NCBI GenBank assembly: GCA_009829735.1
Contig: CM020620.1
Span: 23,038,020-23,102,019 of the forward strand
Origin: Pyropia yezoensis
Taxonomy: Eukaryota > Rhodophyta > Bangiophyceae > Bangiales > Bangiaceae
Reading direction: 5' to 3'
DNA: 64,000 bases
The notes beneath the pieces were generated by a model that was not told the DNA's origin, searched no databases, and saw nothing but the letters and a program-made list of their open reading frames with translations. Shown here in pieces: positions 43,592-53,700 of the stretch. Made by a program: the position numbers and the translations under genes. How positions within the stretch are numbered: the first letter of the stretch is position 1; every line of letters begins with the position of its first letter.

Positions 43592-45534
43592 TCGTCTCCC
43601 GCCGACTTGGCGTCCGAATCTGAGGACGAAGGGGAAGACGACGAGTCCGAGGACGACGTGTCCGCCCCCTCCACCGAGGGTGTGGCGGCCGCCACCACCG
43701 GTCGAGATCCACCCTCGCTGCGTGAACGAACTTCGTTCGTAGCCGACTTCTTACTCGCATTCCTAACAAGTTGTTGGATGCGTTTACTCAACTTGGGGCA
43801 ATCATGTGCCCAGTGTCCATCGGAGTTGCAGTTCCAACACCGATTGTCAGTTCCCGGAGGAGTCTTCCCAACTGGGGAAGACGAAGAGATACCCTGGGAA
43901 GTTTCCACGGCAGCTACCACCCTCTCCTTGCGGATTCGGCGTGCCTCTTTCAACTCTCTGGCCTGGCGCGCCTCCTCCCGTTCCTTGGCCAACTCGGCCT
44001 GACGCTCCTGGCGTTGTTCCTCCCGCTACTTGCTGTAGGACTCACCTCTGCGGTGAGCGAACCTAGCCAACTCGGCCAGGGTCGCCCGGGCAGTATTATG
44101 CTCCCGGGTATCCATCAGGGCTGACCAATGGAGTCCCTCCACAAACCGACTCTTCACCACAGCTTGTGGATGAAGAAACCCACAAAGATTGTTGAGCTTA
44201 CGGACTCGCTCTGCAAAGAACAACTCGTCCTCCGCCTCTTCCTGATGAGCTTGGGTAAACTCCTCAACTTGAGAAGCCAACGCCGCTTCATCAACCATGG
44301 CTCTCAACAACCAGTTGACGAGCTCCAAATAGGACGTCACCTCCTCAGCGCCTCCACTTGAGGAACTGAGCATGACGGACATGCGTTCTGTCCGTAGGTC
44401 GCCCTTGGTCAACTCCTGTAGCATATAGAAAGCCATGTCTTCACTCAAGGCATTGTCGTCACAGGCTTTTGTGAAACGACGTAGGGGCTCAAAGACACGG
44501 AGGGGGGAAGTTCCATCCCACTCCGCTTTGTGCCCAAAAGAGTGAAGTGCATTCTTCTTGGCACGGCCCATGGCTCGGGCCTGGTCAGGACCATACGCCA
44601 CCGACTTGTTGTGGAGGGCGTAGGTCTCACAATCAAAGATCCTCTGGTAGACCGGGTTGGCTACCTGGATCTTGGGCGGCACCTCACGTTGAGGGAACAG
44701 CCGCTGAGGCACTGGGGCAAGTTGACCCTCAGTGCCCATAGTCTGGCGCGGCGCGCTTGGTGTTGCCGCCGGTGTTTCCGAGGGGAACTCCCCCGTGAAG
44801 GGCGTACGCCCCACCGAGAATGGTGTGGCTCCCTCGTTGGGAGTCACAGGTGTCGCCCCCTGTTCGGGACGACCCGAGATAGGCGTGAGGAGGGATTCTC
44901 CCTGCGCCTGCGGGCTCGAAAGCCCCAATCCGGTCTGGACATTGAGACCATCTGGCGAACTCGCCACAATCTGATTCAAAATAGTATTCGTCATCGTGAC
45001 CACCAGGTCCGGCAAAGTCTGCCGCAACACATTGGTCGCCTCCCGACGGACAGCTTCCGCGAAGAGTGGATTGACGACTCCAGTTGAGTCTCGGTCCGCC
45101 TCCGGGAGTCCACCTGAGGGGTAACCACGATCCTCAGGGGTCTCAACCGGGGGCATGGGCGCGAGCCCATCGCCGACCAACGGAGGTCCGCCGTCCTCCG
45201 AAAGCCTAGTTGGCGACGGCTCCCAGCCAAAGTTGGCTGCAACCCGAGTGGACCCCGCGGGGACAGTCCTCACCCCTTGGGACGTTCCCGTTGAGTGTAC
45301 CACACGGTGGCCAGACTTCGGCCCACCCACATCAGAAGTGTCACCCGAGTGAACTCCCGACTGAGTCGGGGTGGCCTGTTGCCCGCCCGTACTTCCAGTC
45401 CTGCTGGCTTGAGGGACCTCTAGTCCCTCTGCAACCCCAGGTACACCTACCTGTGTCTCACCAGTATTCAAAGGCACTGAAGTACGTGCGTCACCCGTGT
45501 ACTCCCCGGACGACGGGGGGTCCGAACTAGCCAT
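43588..45534 (-). pseudogene. gag: Left-arm A gag, broken only by the conserved TAG
   Basis: Starts MASSDPPSSGEYTGDARTSV and is open for 502 codons to TAG (44,026-44,028) after GESYSK, then continues in the same frame through the coiled segment and knuckle CWNCNSDGHWAHDC to TGA at 43,590-43,588. Unlike the right arm it has Ser, not a stop, after RVVH (near 45,296), the allele seen in A1. Its slippery site reads GGGAGAC, no longer canonical. Confidence 0.88.
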
Positions 45535-45653
45535 GTTGGCTGACGATCCGTATGATACGGTCGAAGTCCATCTTTCCTCTGAGACGAAGGGCCCCCTACA
45601 CCCGGGTGCAACCGGAGGTAAAGTTTACCTCTGTCCCCTGCTGCTCCACCAAA

Positions 45654-46122
45654 TGTGGCAAAAACCACCTACACACACGGCACCCAAGTTGGGGCGGTGT
45701 ACAAGGGCTGCCTCCCGTGTCGGGGGAACCGGGAGAAGTGCAAGTCGCACACACTCTATCCCTGTTGTGGGGCAATCCCCCCACTGACAAACAAGAAGAT
45801 GGTGTGTGGTCCAAGAGTTTATTGGTCGGGACGGGGACGCAGGGCCAAGCCCCGCTGTCCCTCCCCTTATCCCCCCAGGTTCCCCTCAGAATCTCGCCAC
45901 TCAGAATCTCCCACCCCAGCACCTGCCCACCGGGCCACACGAAAATTCAAGACGATAAATGCAGAAAACCCTCAAATCCAAGTTGGAGTTACTACTAAGC
46001 TAACTATCCCAAACTAAGGGAAGATGGACCCAAATGCAGGGGGAGGAACGGATCAGGCTAGTGGCCTGCCGCCCCTTGCATGGCACGTGTTGCCCCCCTA
46101 CCTAGGGGTCAATACTGCCACA
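45654..46122 (-). repeat. Left-arm A 5' LTR
   Basis: 469 bp, plus-strand ends TGTGGCA and TGCCACA; mirror of 48,208-48,676. The next bases, GTGGC, are the complement of the A4 target duplication at 58,162-58,166. Confidence 0.93.
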
Positions 46123-46445
46123 GTGGCCCCCGACCTGACGAGGTTAGACTCGGGTCGGGGCCACTCGGGGGTATGGGGGGGCTACCTGGCCATCGTGCCG
46201 AGGCTCTCGCTGATGCACGTTAAGAGTGTAAGCGAGGCGCCCTCGGCCCGCGCCCTCAGGAAAAAGACAACTGCGCGCTTGCTTTTCTCTTCCCCGTGTG
46301 CACTACCGTGCGTATCTGTTCGCTCTGCGAGCAGACACGTGAGGCAACAGGCATACCATTCTCGTAGTTCCCCTTTCTGTGTTACCTGTCCCTTTCCTCC
46401 AAGGAATATTGACACGTGTCGGAGAGGATCGAGTTTTATACCACA
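46123..46445 (+). repeat. Half of a family B LTR (3' part)
   Basis: Plus orientation, from GTGGCCCCCGACC to TTTATACCACA. Together with 58,162-58,414 (253 bp) and counting a shared 5-bp GTGGC/GCCAC, it adds to 571 bp, one whole B LTR. It is therefore the piece severed by the A4 insertion, now inverted. Confidence 0.88.
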
Positions 46446-47450
46446 CTGCACGCCCTGTGCTTGTCGTTGGGAGTGATGATCCGCGCCGAATACATCCCCG
46501 CCGCGCTCAACATGTAGGCCGACCGTCTGTCCCGCACGCTCGACTCGAAGGACTGGTCGCTGTCCATTGCAGGCTTCCAGTCGCTCGAAGGCACACCGTC
46601 GACATTGTCACCTCGGCGGAGAACGCCAAGTGCGGCCGCTATTACAGCACGCTGCCGTCGTCGCATATCTGCGGGGTCGACGCTCTCGAGCACAGCTGGA
46701 GCGGTGAAAGCGACTGGGCCAACACGCCGTTCAACCTGGTCGGGCCCGAAAATCTCCAAGACTGTACGCGAGCAGGCGACGGACACCCTCGTGGCGCCCG
46801 AGTGGCCGACGCAGCCGCGGTGGCCACGCGCGGTCGCTGCATGCAGCAGCCACGAGGTGCTTCCCCCGAACCTGGGGGTCTTCACCAGCGCCTCTCGGCC
46901 CACAGCCTAGGCGCCCAAGTGGCGGCTCGTGGTCTCCTGGCTCGTGCGCGGCGGCGTGACCGAGTCGCCCGGGTCGACCGATGGAACATCCTAGCCGACG
47001 GACTGCGCGCCCAGCGCTTCGGAGTCGGCGAGGCGGCGGCCACGGCGCAGCGACTCGTGCGCGCCATGTGCCAGATAGCCACCAAGCGCGACTACGTGAA
47101 CGCGTGGGAGCGCTTTGCGGCATTTCGCGACCGCACCTGCGCGCGTGCGTAGCCCGCCTTGGCGGAGACGGTGGTGTGCTACATGGCGTCTCTGTTCGAC
47201 CTGCACACGTGTCAGCCAGACGCGATCGCATCCTAATCTCGGCCATTCGGGCGGTGCACCGCCTCGCCGACCTCCCCTCCCAACCGTCGATGACCTGGTG
47301 GCCGATGCGCGCGCTGGCTGCCGCTGTCCCGACGTGGAGAGTGAGGGGGCTCTTCCAGCTGTGCGGGGTCCGCTGCCGCCCGAGGTGGTGGTGCAGATTG
47401 CGGGCATAGTGTCGGGATCCAAGGGATCCCTCAACACTCGCGCCGGGGAA
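46446..47450 (+). pseudogene. DIRS-like retrotransposon relic: RNase H end and tyrosine recombinase
   Basis: Starting right after the B LTR end, one frame reads LHALCLSLGVMIRAEYIPAA, then ADRLSR and DSKDWSLS, the C-terminal end of an RNase H domain. Other frames continue with HTVDIVTSAENAKCGRYYST, GVDALEHSWSGESDWAN and PFNLVGPE, a segment typical of DIRS/Ngaro elements after RNase H, then LVRAMCQIATKRDYVNAWERF and LSAIRAVHRLADLPSQP-like text, the N-terminal SAM-like part of a tyrosine recombinase. Several stops and frame changes show it is dead. It was the target of the B2 insertion. Confidence 0.65.
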
Positions 47451-48207
47451 CTGCCCAGGCGATACGGTGCCGTAAGGTGCCACCGGCGCCAAGGCACGCA
47501 CACGTGGAGCCCTCACTGGGTGGCCACGCAGCTATCCGCATGGTACCCAGTCTGTGGGTCCCGCCGGGATCCTTCGGCTCACCCGGGAATGGGGTGATCC
47601 GGGGCCGGAACCGGTATCTCTCCGGGATACTGGACTTGGATGGGCGTAAGCTCAATCCAGCTGTAAGGGTTTCACCAACAATAGGGGGCTACTTTGTTTT
47701 TGAATTTCTGCATTGTTGAGGGATTTTTTGTTATACTCGCTTTGGGGCCAGTGCCCCGCTGGCTGAGATGATCTGTGGGAGGAGAGCGGAGAGATTCCTG
47801 CTGGCACCGCTGGCCTGGAATGTGATTGGCCCGCACGTGGCCCGGGGTGTACGGTCGCCGGGTGCGGGGTGAGAGGGGTATATGTGCGCATGGGGGTGCT
47901 CGTCGCTTGTCCCCTTCGTTAAGGCAGAATTTTGTGTGCGTGACTACTGCCGCTCTGGTGCGAGCTCGTCACGTCTTAGACAGCCAGACGGTTGGGGGCT
48001 CCGTATCTCACCGGTCTCCCTGCGTTACTCCACGGAAAGGGTCTCTGCTCTATCTGCGTGCTTGACGCCTATACCTTTAAAACCAATGCACAAAGGCCTG
48101 GCTCAAGCCACGTTGGACTTGCGACGGCAGTGTTCGGGCCTCGTATTGGCCTACCCAATGTTCAACGGGCCAGGGGCGGCGGCTAACATGCGGGCTCAAG
48201 ACCTGTG
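47451..48207. other. Rest of the palindrome spacer, no gene recognised
   Basis: A lower-GC stretch with an AT-rich patch (about 47,690-47,740) and several near-palindromic GGGATCC blocks (about 47,415-47,600). It could be the 3' terminal part of the DIRS-like element or another element end. No ORF of note. Confidence 0.4.
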
Positions 48208-48676
48208 TGTGGCAGTATTGAACCCCAGGTAGGGGGCAGCACGTGCCATGCAAGGGGCGGCAGGCCACTAGCCTGACCCGTTCCTCCCCCTGCATTTGGG
48301 TCCATCTTCCCTTAGTTTGGGATAGTTAGCTTAGTAGTAAATCCAACTTGGATTTGAGGGTTTTCTGCATTTTATCGTCTTGAATTTTCGTGTGGCCCGG
48401 TGGGCAGGTGCTGGGGTGGGAGATTCTGAGTGGCGAGATTCTGAGGGGAACCTGGGGGGATAAGGGGAGGGACAGCGGGGCTTGGCCCTGCGTCCCGGTC
48501 CCGACCAATAAACTCTTGGACCACACACCATCTTCTTGTTTGTCAGTGGGGGGATTGCCCCACAACAGGGATAGAGTGTGTGCGACTTGCACTTCTCCCG
48601 GTTCCCCCGACACGGGAGGCAGCCCTTGTACACCGCCCCAACTTGGGTGCCGTGTGTGTAGGTGGTTTTTGCCACA
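48208..48676 (+). repeat. A4 5' LTR, inner end of the right palindrome arm
   Basis: 469 bp, TGTGGCAGTATTGA to TTTTTGCCACA, followed by TT and the primer-binding site TGGTGGAGCAGCAGGGG. Confidence 0.94.
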
Positions 48677-48678
48677 TT

Positions 48679-48695
48679 TGGTGGAGCAGCAGGGG
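48679..48695 (+). other. A4 primer-binding site TGGTGGAGCAGCAGGGG
   Basis: Starts 2 nt after the LTR end. It would pair with a tRNA whose 3' end is CCCCUGCUGCUCCACCA. The same 17-mer follows the LTRs of A1 (10,961) and B1 (32,828). I cannot name the tRNA from this alone. Confidence 0.8.
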
Positions 48696-48795
48696 ACAGA
48701 GGTAAACTTTACCTCCGGTTGCACCCGGGTGTAGGGGGCCCTTCGTCTCAGAGGAAAGATGGACTTCGACCGTATCATACGGATCGTCAGCCAAC

Positions 48796-50742
48796 ATGGC
48801 TAGTTCGGACCCCCCGTCGTCCGGGGAGTACACGGGTGACGCACGTACTTCAGTGCCTTTGAATACTGGTGAGACACAGGTAGGTGTACCTGGGGTTGCA
48901 GAGGGACTAGAGGTCCCTCAAGCCAGCAGGACTGGAAGTACGGGCGGGCAACAGGCCACCCCGACTCAGTCGGGAGTTCACTCGGGTGACACTTCTGATG
49001 TGGGTGGGCCGAAGTCTGGCCACCGTGTGGTACACTGAACAGGAACGTCCCAAGGGGTGAGGACTGTCCCCGCGGGGTCCACTCGGGTTGCAGCCAACTT
49101 TGGCTGGGAGCCGTCGCCAACTAGGCTTTCGGAGGACGGCGGACCTCCGTTGGTCGGCGATGGGCTCGCGCCCATGCCCCCGGTTGAGACCCCTGAGGAT
49201 CGTGGTTACCCCTCAGGTGGACTCCCGGAGGCGGACCGAGACTCAACTGGAGTCGTCAATCCACTCTTCGCGGAAGCTGTCCGTCGGGAGGCGACCAATG
49301 TGTTGCGGCAGACTTTGCCGGACCTGGTGGTCACGATGACGAATACTATTTTGAATCAGATTGTGGCGAGTTCGCCAGATGGTCTCAATGTCCAGACCGG
49401 ATTGGGGCTTTCGAGCCCGCAGGCGCAGGGAGAATCCCTCCTCACGCCTATCTCGGGTCGTCCCGAACAGGGGGCGACACCTGTGACTCCCAACGAGGGA
49501 GCCACACCATTCTCGGTGGGGCGTACGCCCTTCACGGGGGAGTTCCCCTCGGAAACACCGGCGGCAACACCAAGCGCGCCGCGCCAGACTATGGGCACTG
49601 AGGGTCAACTTGCCCCAGTGCCTCAGCGGCTGTTCCCTCAACGTGAGGTGCCGCCCAAGATCCAGGTAGCCAACCCGGTCTACCAGAGGATCTTTGATTG
49701 TGAGACCTACGCCCTCCACAACAAGTCGGTGGCGTATGGTCCTGACCAGGCCCGAGCCATGGGCCGTGCCAAGAAGAATGCACTTCACTCTTTTGGGCAC
49801 AATGCGGAGTGGGATGGAACTTCCCCCCTCCGTGTCTTTGAGCCCCTACGTCGTTTCACAAAAGCCTGTGACGACAATGCCTTGAGTGAAGACATGGCTT
49901 TCTATATGCTACAGGAGTTGACCAAGGGCGACCTACGGACAGAACGCATGTCCGTCATGCTCAGTTCCTCAAGTGGAGGCGCTGAGGAGGTGACGTCCTA
50001 TTTGGAGCTCGTCAACTGGTTGTTGAGAGCCATGGTTGATGAAGCGGCGTTGGCTTCTCAAGTTGAGGAGTTTACCCAAGCTCATCAGGAAGAGGCGGAG
50101 GACGAGTTGTTCTTTGCAGAGCGAGTCCGTAAGCTCAACAATCTTTGTGGGTTTCTTCATCCACAAGCTGTGGTGAAGAGTCGGTTTGTGGAGGGACTCC
50201 ATTGGTCAGCCCTGATGGATACCCGGGAGCATAATACTGCCCGGGCGACCCTGGCCGAGTTGGCTAGGTTCGCTCACCGCAGAGGTGAGTCCTACAGCAA
50301 GTAGCGGGAGGAACAACGCCAGGAGCGTCAGGCCGAGTTGGCCAAGGAACGGGAGGAGGCGCGCCAGGCCAGAGAGTTGAAAGAGGCACGCCGAATCCGC
50401 AAGGAGAGGGTGGTAGCTGCCGTGGAAACTTCCCAGGGTATCTCTTCGTCTTCCCCAGTTGGGAAGACTCCTCCGGGAACTGACAATCGGTGTTGGAACT
50501 GCAACTCCGATGGACACTGGGCACATGATTGCCCCAAGTTGAGTAAACGCATCCAACAACTTGTTAGGAATGCGAGTAAGAAGTCGGCTACGAACGAAGT
50601 TCGTTCACGCAGCGAGGGTGGATCTCGACCGGTGGTGGCGGCCGCCACACCCTCGGTGGAGGGGGCGGACACGTCGTCCTCGGACTCGTCGTCTTCCCCT
50701 TCGTCCTCAGATTCGGACGCCAAGTCGGCGGGAGACGAATGA
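48796..50742 (+). pseudogene. gag: A4 gag with TGA and the conserved TAG
   Basis: MASSDPPSSGEYTGDARTSV start; TGA at 49,036-49,038 after RVVH (shared with A2, absent from the left arm and A1); capsid-like region; TAG at 50,302-50,304 after GESYSK; then AELAKEREEARQARELKEAR coiled segment, CCHC knuckle (about 50,500), Ser/Asp-rich tail and TGA at 50,740-50,742, overlapping an ATG at 50,739. Slippery site is GGGAGAC (50,730-50,736), mutated from GGGAAAC. Confidence 0.88.
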
Positions 50743-53700
50743 CCGTTGGAGCTGGCCGTCCGAAGCTCACAACGGCAGCCTTGGCCAAGTGGGTCAAGAG
50801 GACGAACCAACCGTGCTGGATACTGCGGCGACCTAAGGGAGTCCGCCCACCTCGGGTAGGACTCCCCAAGAACGTAAACCCACGTCGGGTCATCGCGGTG
50901 CTGACGGGTGAGAACTTCCAGGTGGCTGGCCGGGTGCAACTAGCCCCCGGCCGTGCCTGCTGTGCCCGTATCGTACTTGATACCGGGTCAGGAGCCTCCT
51001 TGATACGCAAGTCGCTATTACCAAAGGAGGTGAAGCTCCAACGCTGGAGGTCTAAAGCTGACCATCTGATCGATATCAATGGTGGGGTACTTCCCATCAT
51101 TGGTGCCGTGACCCTACCAACTAGGTTGGGGACCCATGAGGTCGACGTGACCTATGGAGTAGTTGAGAATATATCGGTACCCCTGCTTCTGGGTACCCCT
51201 TATGTTGTTACACAAGTGCCTTTGATTTGTGGCCCTGAGTATTGGGTCAAGTTGATGAATGGGGAAACCATCCCCATCCTTGGTAAGGGAAAGTCTGTGG
51301 CTCCTGTGACAGTCTCACAGTCGAAGCCTGTTTGCTCTGTGAGAGAAGGGTTTACTGCTACCCTGCGTTTAGCCCGTAAAGTCACGTTGCCCCCCAACTC
51401 GGTGGCGCACGTTGACGTTGTAACTGATTATACGGGGAACGGGTTGGTGCACCCTTACCCCCGTCTTGCTCGCAAGCACCAAGTGCATGTTGCCCTTGGC
51501 ACGATGGACTCCAAAGCCGGAGTCCCGTGGAGGATCCAGGTTATGAACCTGAGCTCGTCGCCCAAGTACTTCAAGTCGGGAGCCAAGTTCGGCTATATCG
51601 ACCAACACGAGGGACCGGTAGTAGCGGTCACCCTCAACGCGGGCGCAAGTAGCGACCCAAAGTCCGGAAAGGAGAAGCATCAAGCCAAGCCGGCCGCCTC
51701 TCCTCGGCCCCATGTAAACATGGAGGGTGTCCCACCCAGGTTGAGGGTTCAAGTTGAACGCCTCTTGGACCAATATCACAAGTTGTGGGATGGTCAATTG
51801 GGACTCATGAGAGCCACCCAACACCGGATCGAGTTGAAGCCCGGTGCACCCCCTATACGCCAACAACCGTATAGGGGAGGACCCCGTTTAAGGGCCCTCG
51901 TTAAGGAGCAAGTTGCTCGCATGGAGGCCCTCGATGTGATCGAGGCCAGTAACGCCGAGTGGGCGATTCCGGTGGTTATCGTCCCCAAAGTTGATGGGAC
52001 TCCCCGGTTCTGTATCGACTACCGTAAGCTTAACGAGAGCACGGTGAAGGACAGTTATCCCCTACCTAGGATGGACGACTGTCTGGACTCTCTGGGGGAG
52101 GCAAACGTGTTCTCCACCCTAGACTGTAACGCGGGGTACTGGCAAATTCCCATTGCCCCGGAGGACAGGCATAAAACTACCTTTACCTGTCACTGTGGTA
52201 CCTACCAGTGCAAGCGTCTACCGTTTGGCCTGTGTAACGCGCCGGCAACTTTCCAGCGCGCTATGGACATGATTCTGGCCGGAGTACGGTGGCAGATCTG
52301 TCTCGTGTACCTAGACGATATCATTGTGTTCTCCCGAAGTCCGGAGGAACACATTGGCCATCTTGGCAAGGTGTTCAAGCTACTTCCTGACGCCGGTGTG
52401 TTACTGAAGGCGAGTAAGTGCCACCTCTTTGTGGTGTAAAACTCGATCCTCTCAGACACGTGTCAATATCCCTCGGGGGAAAGGGACAGGTAACACAGAA
52501 AGGGGAACTACGAGAATGGTATGCCTGTTGCCTCACGTGCCTGCTCGCAGAGCAAACAGATACGCACGGTAGTGCACACGGGGAAGAGGAAAGCAAACGC
52601 GCAGTTGTCTTTTTCCTGAGGGCGCGGGCCAAGGGCGCCTCGCTGTCCCTCTTAACGTGCATCTGGGGGAGCCTCGGCACGTTGGCCAGGTAGCCCCCCC
52701 CATAACCCCGAGTGGCCCCGACCCGAGTCTAACCTCGTCAGGTCGGGGGCCACTATCACTACTAATTCTATTCCCACTCACTAATCCCACACTCAAATTC
52801 TCTCAAATCAAGTCCCTCACAAGTATGCAAAAACCCATCAGCAATCCCTCTCTCACGTGTGGATAGCGTAGTCCACCGCATCCCAGTGCCGGGCACGGGC
52901 CACGGCCGCCAACCATCACCACACGGCGGGCGTGTTCTGGCACCTGGTGCCCTCTGGTTGTAGTCCCGGGTCGGCCCCAAGTCGGGGCCAGGGATGCTAC
53001 ACTCTTCACTCAAGAGGTGGAATACTTGGGACATGTTGTCCGTCCGGGGCGTCTCAGTGTCAACGAGAAGAACTTGAGGGCCATCCGTAAGGCTCAGTAC
53101 CCCCGGACCCAGACCCAGATGAGGAGCTTCCTCGGGATGTGTAACGTGCACCGACGTTTCACCAAGGGCTTCGCCAAGGTGGCGAAGCCGTTGAATGAGT
53201 TAGTGAGCTCAACGCTACCGAAGAACCTGCCTCCCCCAAGTCGGGTGGAGCAGGAATCCTTTGAGACTCTTCGGGACCTTCTGCTGAAGCCCCCTATCCT
53301 GGCTATTCCCAGGTTGGGAGGCCACTACATCCTGGATGTGGACGCTAGCGACGACCAACTTGGTTGTGTGTTGCTTCAGCAGCAGCCGGACAAGGAGTAC
53401 TTGCCGGTGGGATACTTCAGCAAGGGGCTGAACTCGGCCGAGAAGAACTACGGAGTCACCAAGCTGGAAGGACTCGCAGTGGTGTGGGCGGTGACGTCAC
53501 TTCGTCACTATCTAGAGGGTGAGAAGTTCCTCATCCGCTGTGACCATCGCGCGTTGCAGTTCATCTTCAAGACGGACTGTACGAACAATCGTCTCAACCG
53601 GTGAAGGGTGCGACTGGCGCCGTTCAACTTCGATATTGAGTACCGACGTGGCAGGCAACATGCCCTTGCCGACGGCCTCTCTCGGGTACCTACCGAGGGG

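Larger units (their letters stand above)
41329..46122 (+). repeat. Left arm of a 4.8-kb inverted repeat
   Basis: Base p in this arm matches the complement of base 94,330 minus p in 48,208-53,001. ORFs in the two arms are the same length and nearly the same in sequence; only scattered differences are seen (for example near 41,352, 44,548, 45,316 and 45,990). The arm comprises a B LTR and the 5' 4.2 kb of an A element (LTR, gag, half of pol). Confidence 0.95.
48208..53001 (-). repeat. Right arm of the 4.8-kb inverted repeat
   Basis: Inverted copy of 41,329-46,122 (coordinates sum to 94,330). It contains the A4 5' LTR, gag, first half of pol and the whole nested B LTR. Here the sequence beyond 53,001 continues the A4 pol gene, so this arm is in its original context and the left arm is the derived copy. 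Confidence 0.95.

Noticed and set aside
48326-48778. 150-aa ORFs inside A LTRs, recurring at every LTR
   Set aside because: They recur only because the LTR recurs, lie on both strands, and have no start or codon signature of a gene.
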